A stretch of 5,814 bases of DNA, from contig PBPF01000178.1 in the NCBI GenBank assembly GCA_002724615.1, forward strand, positions 1 through 5,814, written 5' to 3'. The DNA is from Verrucomicrobiales bacterium (GTDB taxonomy: Bacteria; Verrucomicrobiota; Verrucomicrobiia; Limisphaerales; UBA1100). How positions within the stretch are numbered: position 1 is the stretch's first letter; each line of letters opens with the position of its first letter. The notes beneath the pieces are model-generated. The model saw only the letters and a list, made by a program, of their open reading frames with translations. It did not search any database and was not told where the DNA came from. Position numbers and translations under genes: made by a program. This document shows, piece by piece, positions 5,749-5,814 of this stretch.

Positions 5749-5814
5749 ATGGCGCTGGATTTAAAGGCGCTAGAGCCGCTTCAGGAAAAGCTCGAGCAAC
5801 ATCCGGTTTACGCA
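5749..5814 (+). CDS. N-terminus of a possible DUF3050 family protein (truncated by window edge)
   Basis: ATG 5749 opens a frame of 22 codons that runs off the right end: MALDLKALEPLQEKLEQHPV, then YA. It begins 1 nt after the pheT TAA, which suggests translational coupling. No independent Shine-Dalgarno is visible. The pattern of a short helix followed by L-x-x-HPVY resembles the start of DUF3050 proteins, a family of unknown function thought to have a heme-oxygenase-like fold, whose next segment typically carries an FMEHHVFAVWDFMSL-like motif. That diagnostic segment lies outside the window, so the family call is a recall-based guess. That a coding sequence starts here is more certain than what it encodes. 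Confidence 0.55.
   Translation, partial: MALDLKALEPLQEKLEQHPVYA

Overview
The window is a stretch of bacterial chromosome that is moderately GC-rich. It carries the ribosomal protein / phenylalanyl-tRNA synthetase cluster rpmI-rplT-pheS-pheT on the + strand. Two genes for exported proteins point the other way at the left end. Three features fit the Planctomycetota/Verrucomicrobiota (PVC) superphylum, most likely Verrucomicrobiota: the style of the bL20 and bL35 proteins, the scarcity of Shine-Dalgarno sequences, and an exported TPR protein of a type I associate with that group. This placement rests on recall of protein families, not on a search.

Left part (1-1477, minus strand). A secreted protein of the zinc-dependent S1/P1 nuclease / phospholipase C superfamily (467-1477) is followed after 75 bp by the first 130 codons of an exported TPR-type protein that runs off the left edge (1-391). 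No terminator is visible between them, so they may be co-transcribed. The nuclease-like protein keeps all nine expected zinc ligands, including the N-terminal Trp that signal-peptide cleavage would expose.

Divergent intergenic region (1478-1670). It contains a good sigma70-type promoter (TTGCCA, 17 bp, TATGCT) facing rpmI, an AT-rich UP-element-like stretch just upstream of it, and a small inverted repeat directly before the rpmI start codon. infC, the common upstream neighbour of rpmI, is absent. The predicted leader is only about 23 nt.

Right part (1671-5814, plus strand). rpmI (bL35) and rplT (bL20) form one unit that ends in a strong intrinsic terminator (2275-2301). The distal arm of this terminator can also pair with a third arm downstream that is followed by another T6 run, so two mutually exclusive hairpins lie between rplT and pheS. 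pheS and pheT are full length, 3 nt apart, and encode the two subunits of the (alpha-beta)2 enzyme that charges tRNA-Phe. One nucleotide after pheT begins another gene, of which only 22 codons are visible; its start resembles DUF3050 proteins.

Most of the window is ordinary housekeeping sequence, and I see no new defence, mobile or biosynthetic system. The points most worth a second look are the competing hairpins between rplT and pheS, the unusual neighbour coupled to pheT, and the missing infC with a short rpmI leader. I saw no tRNA, rRNA, CRISPR array, insertion sequence or attachment site.
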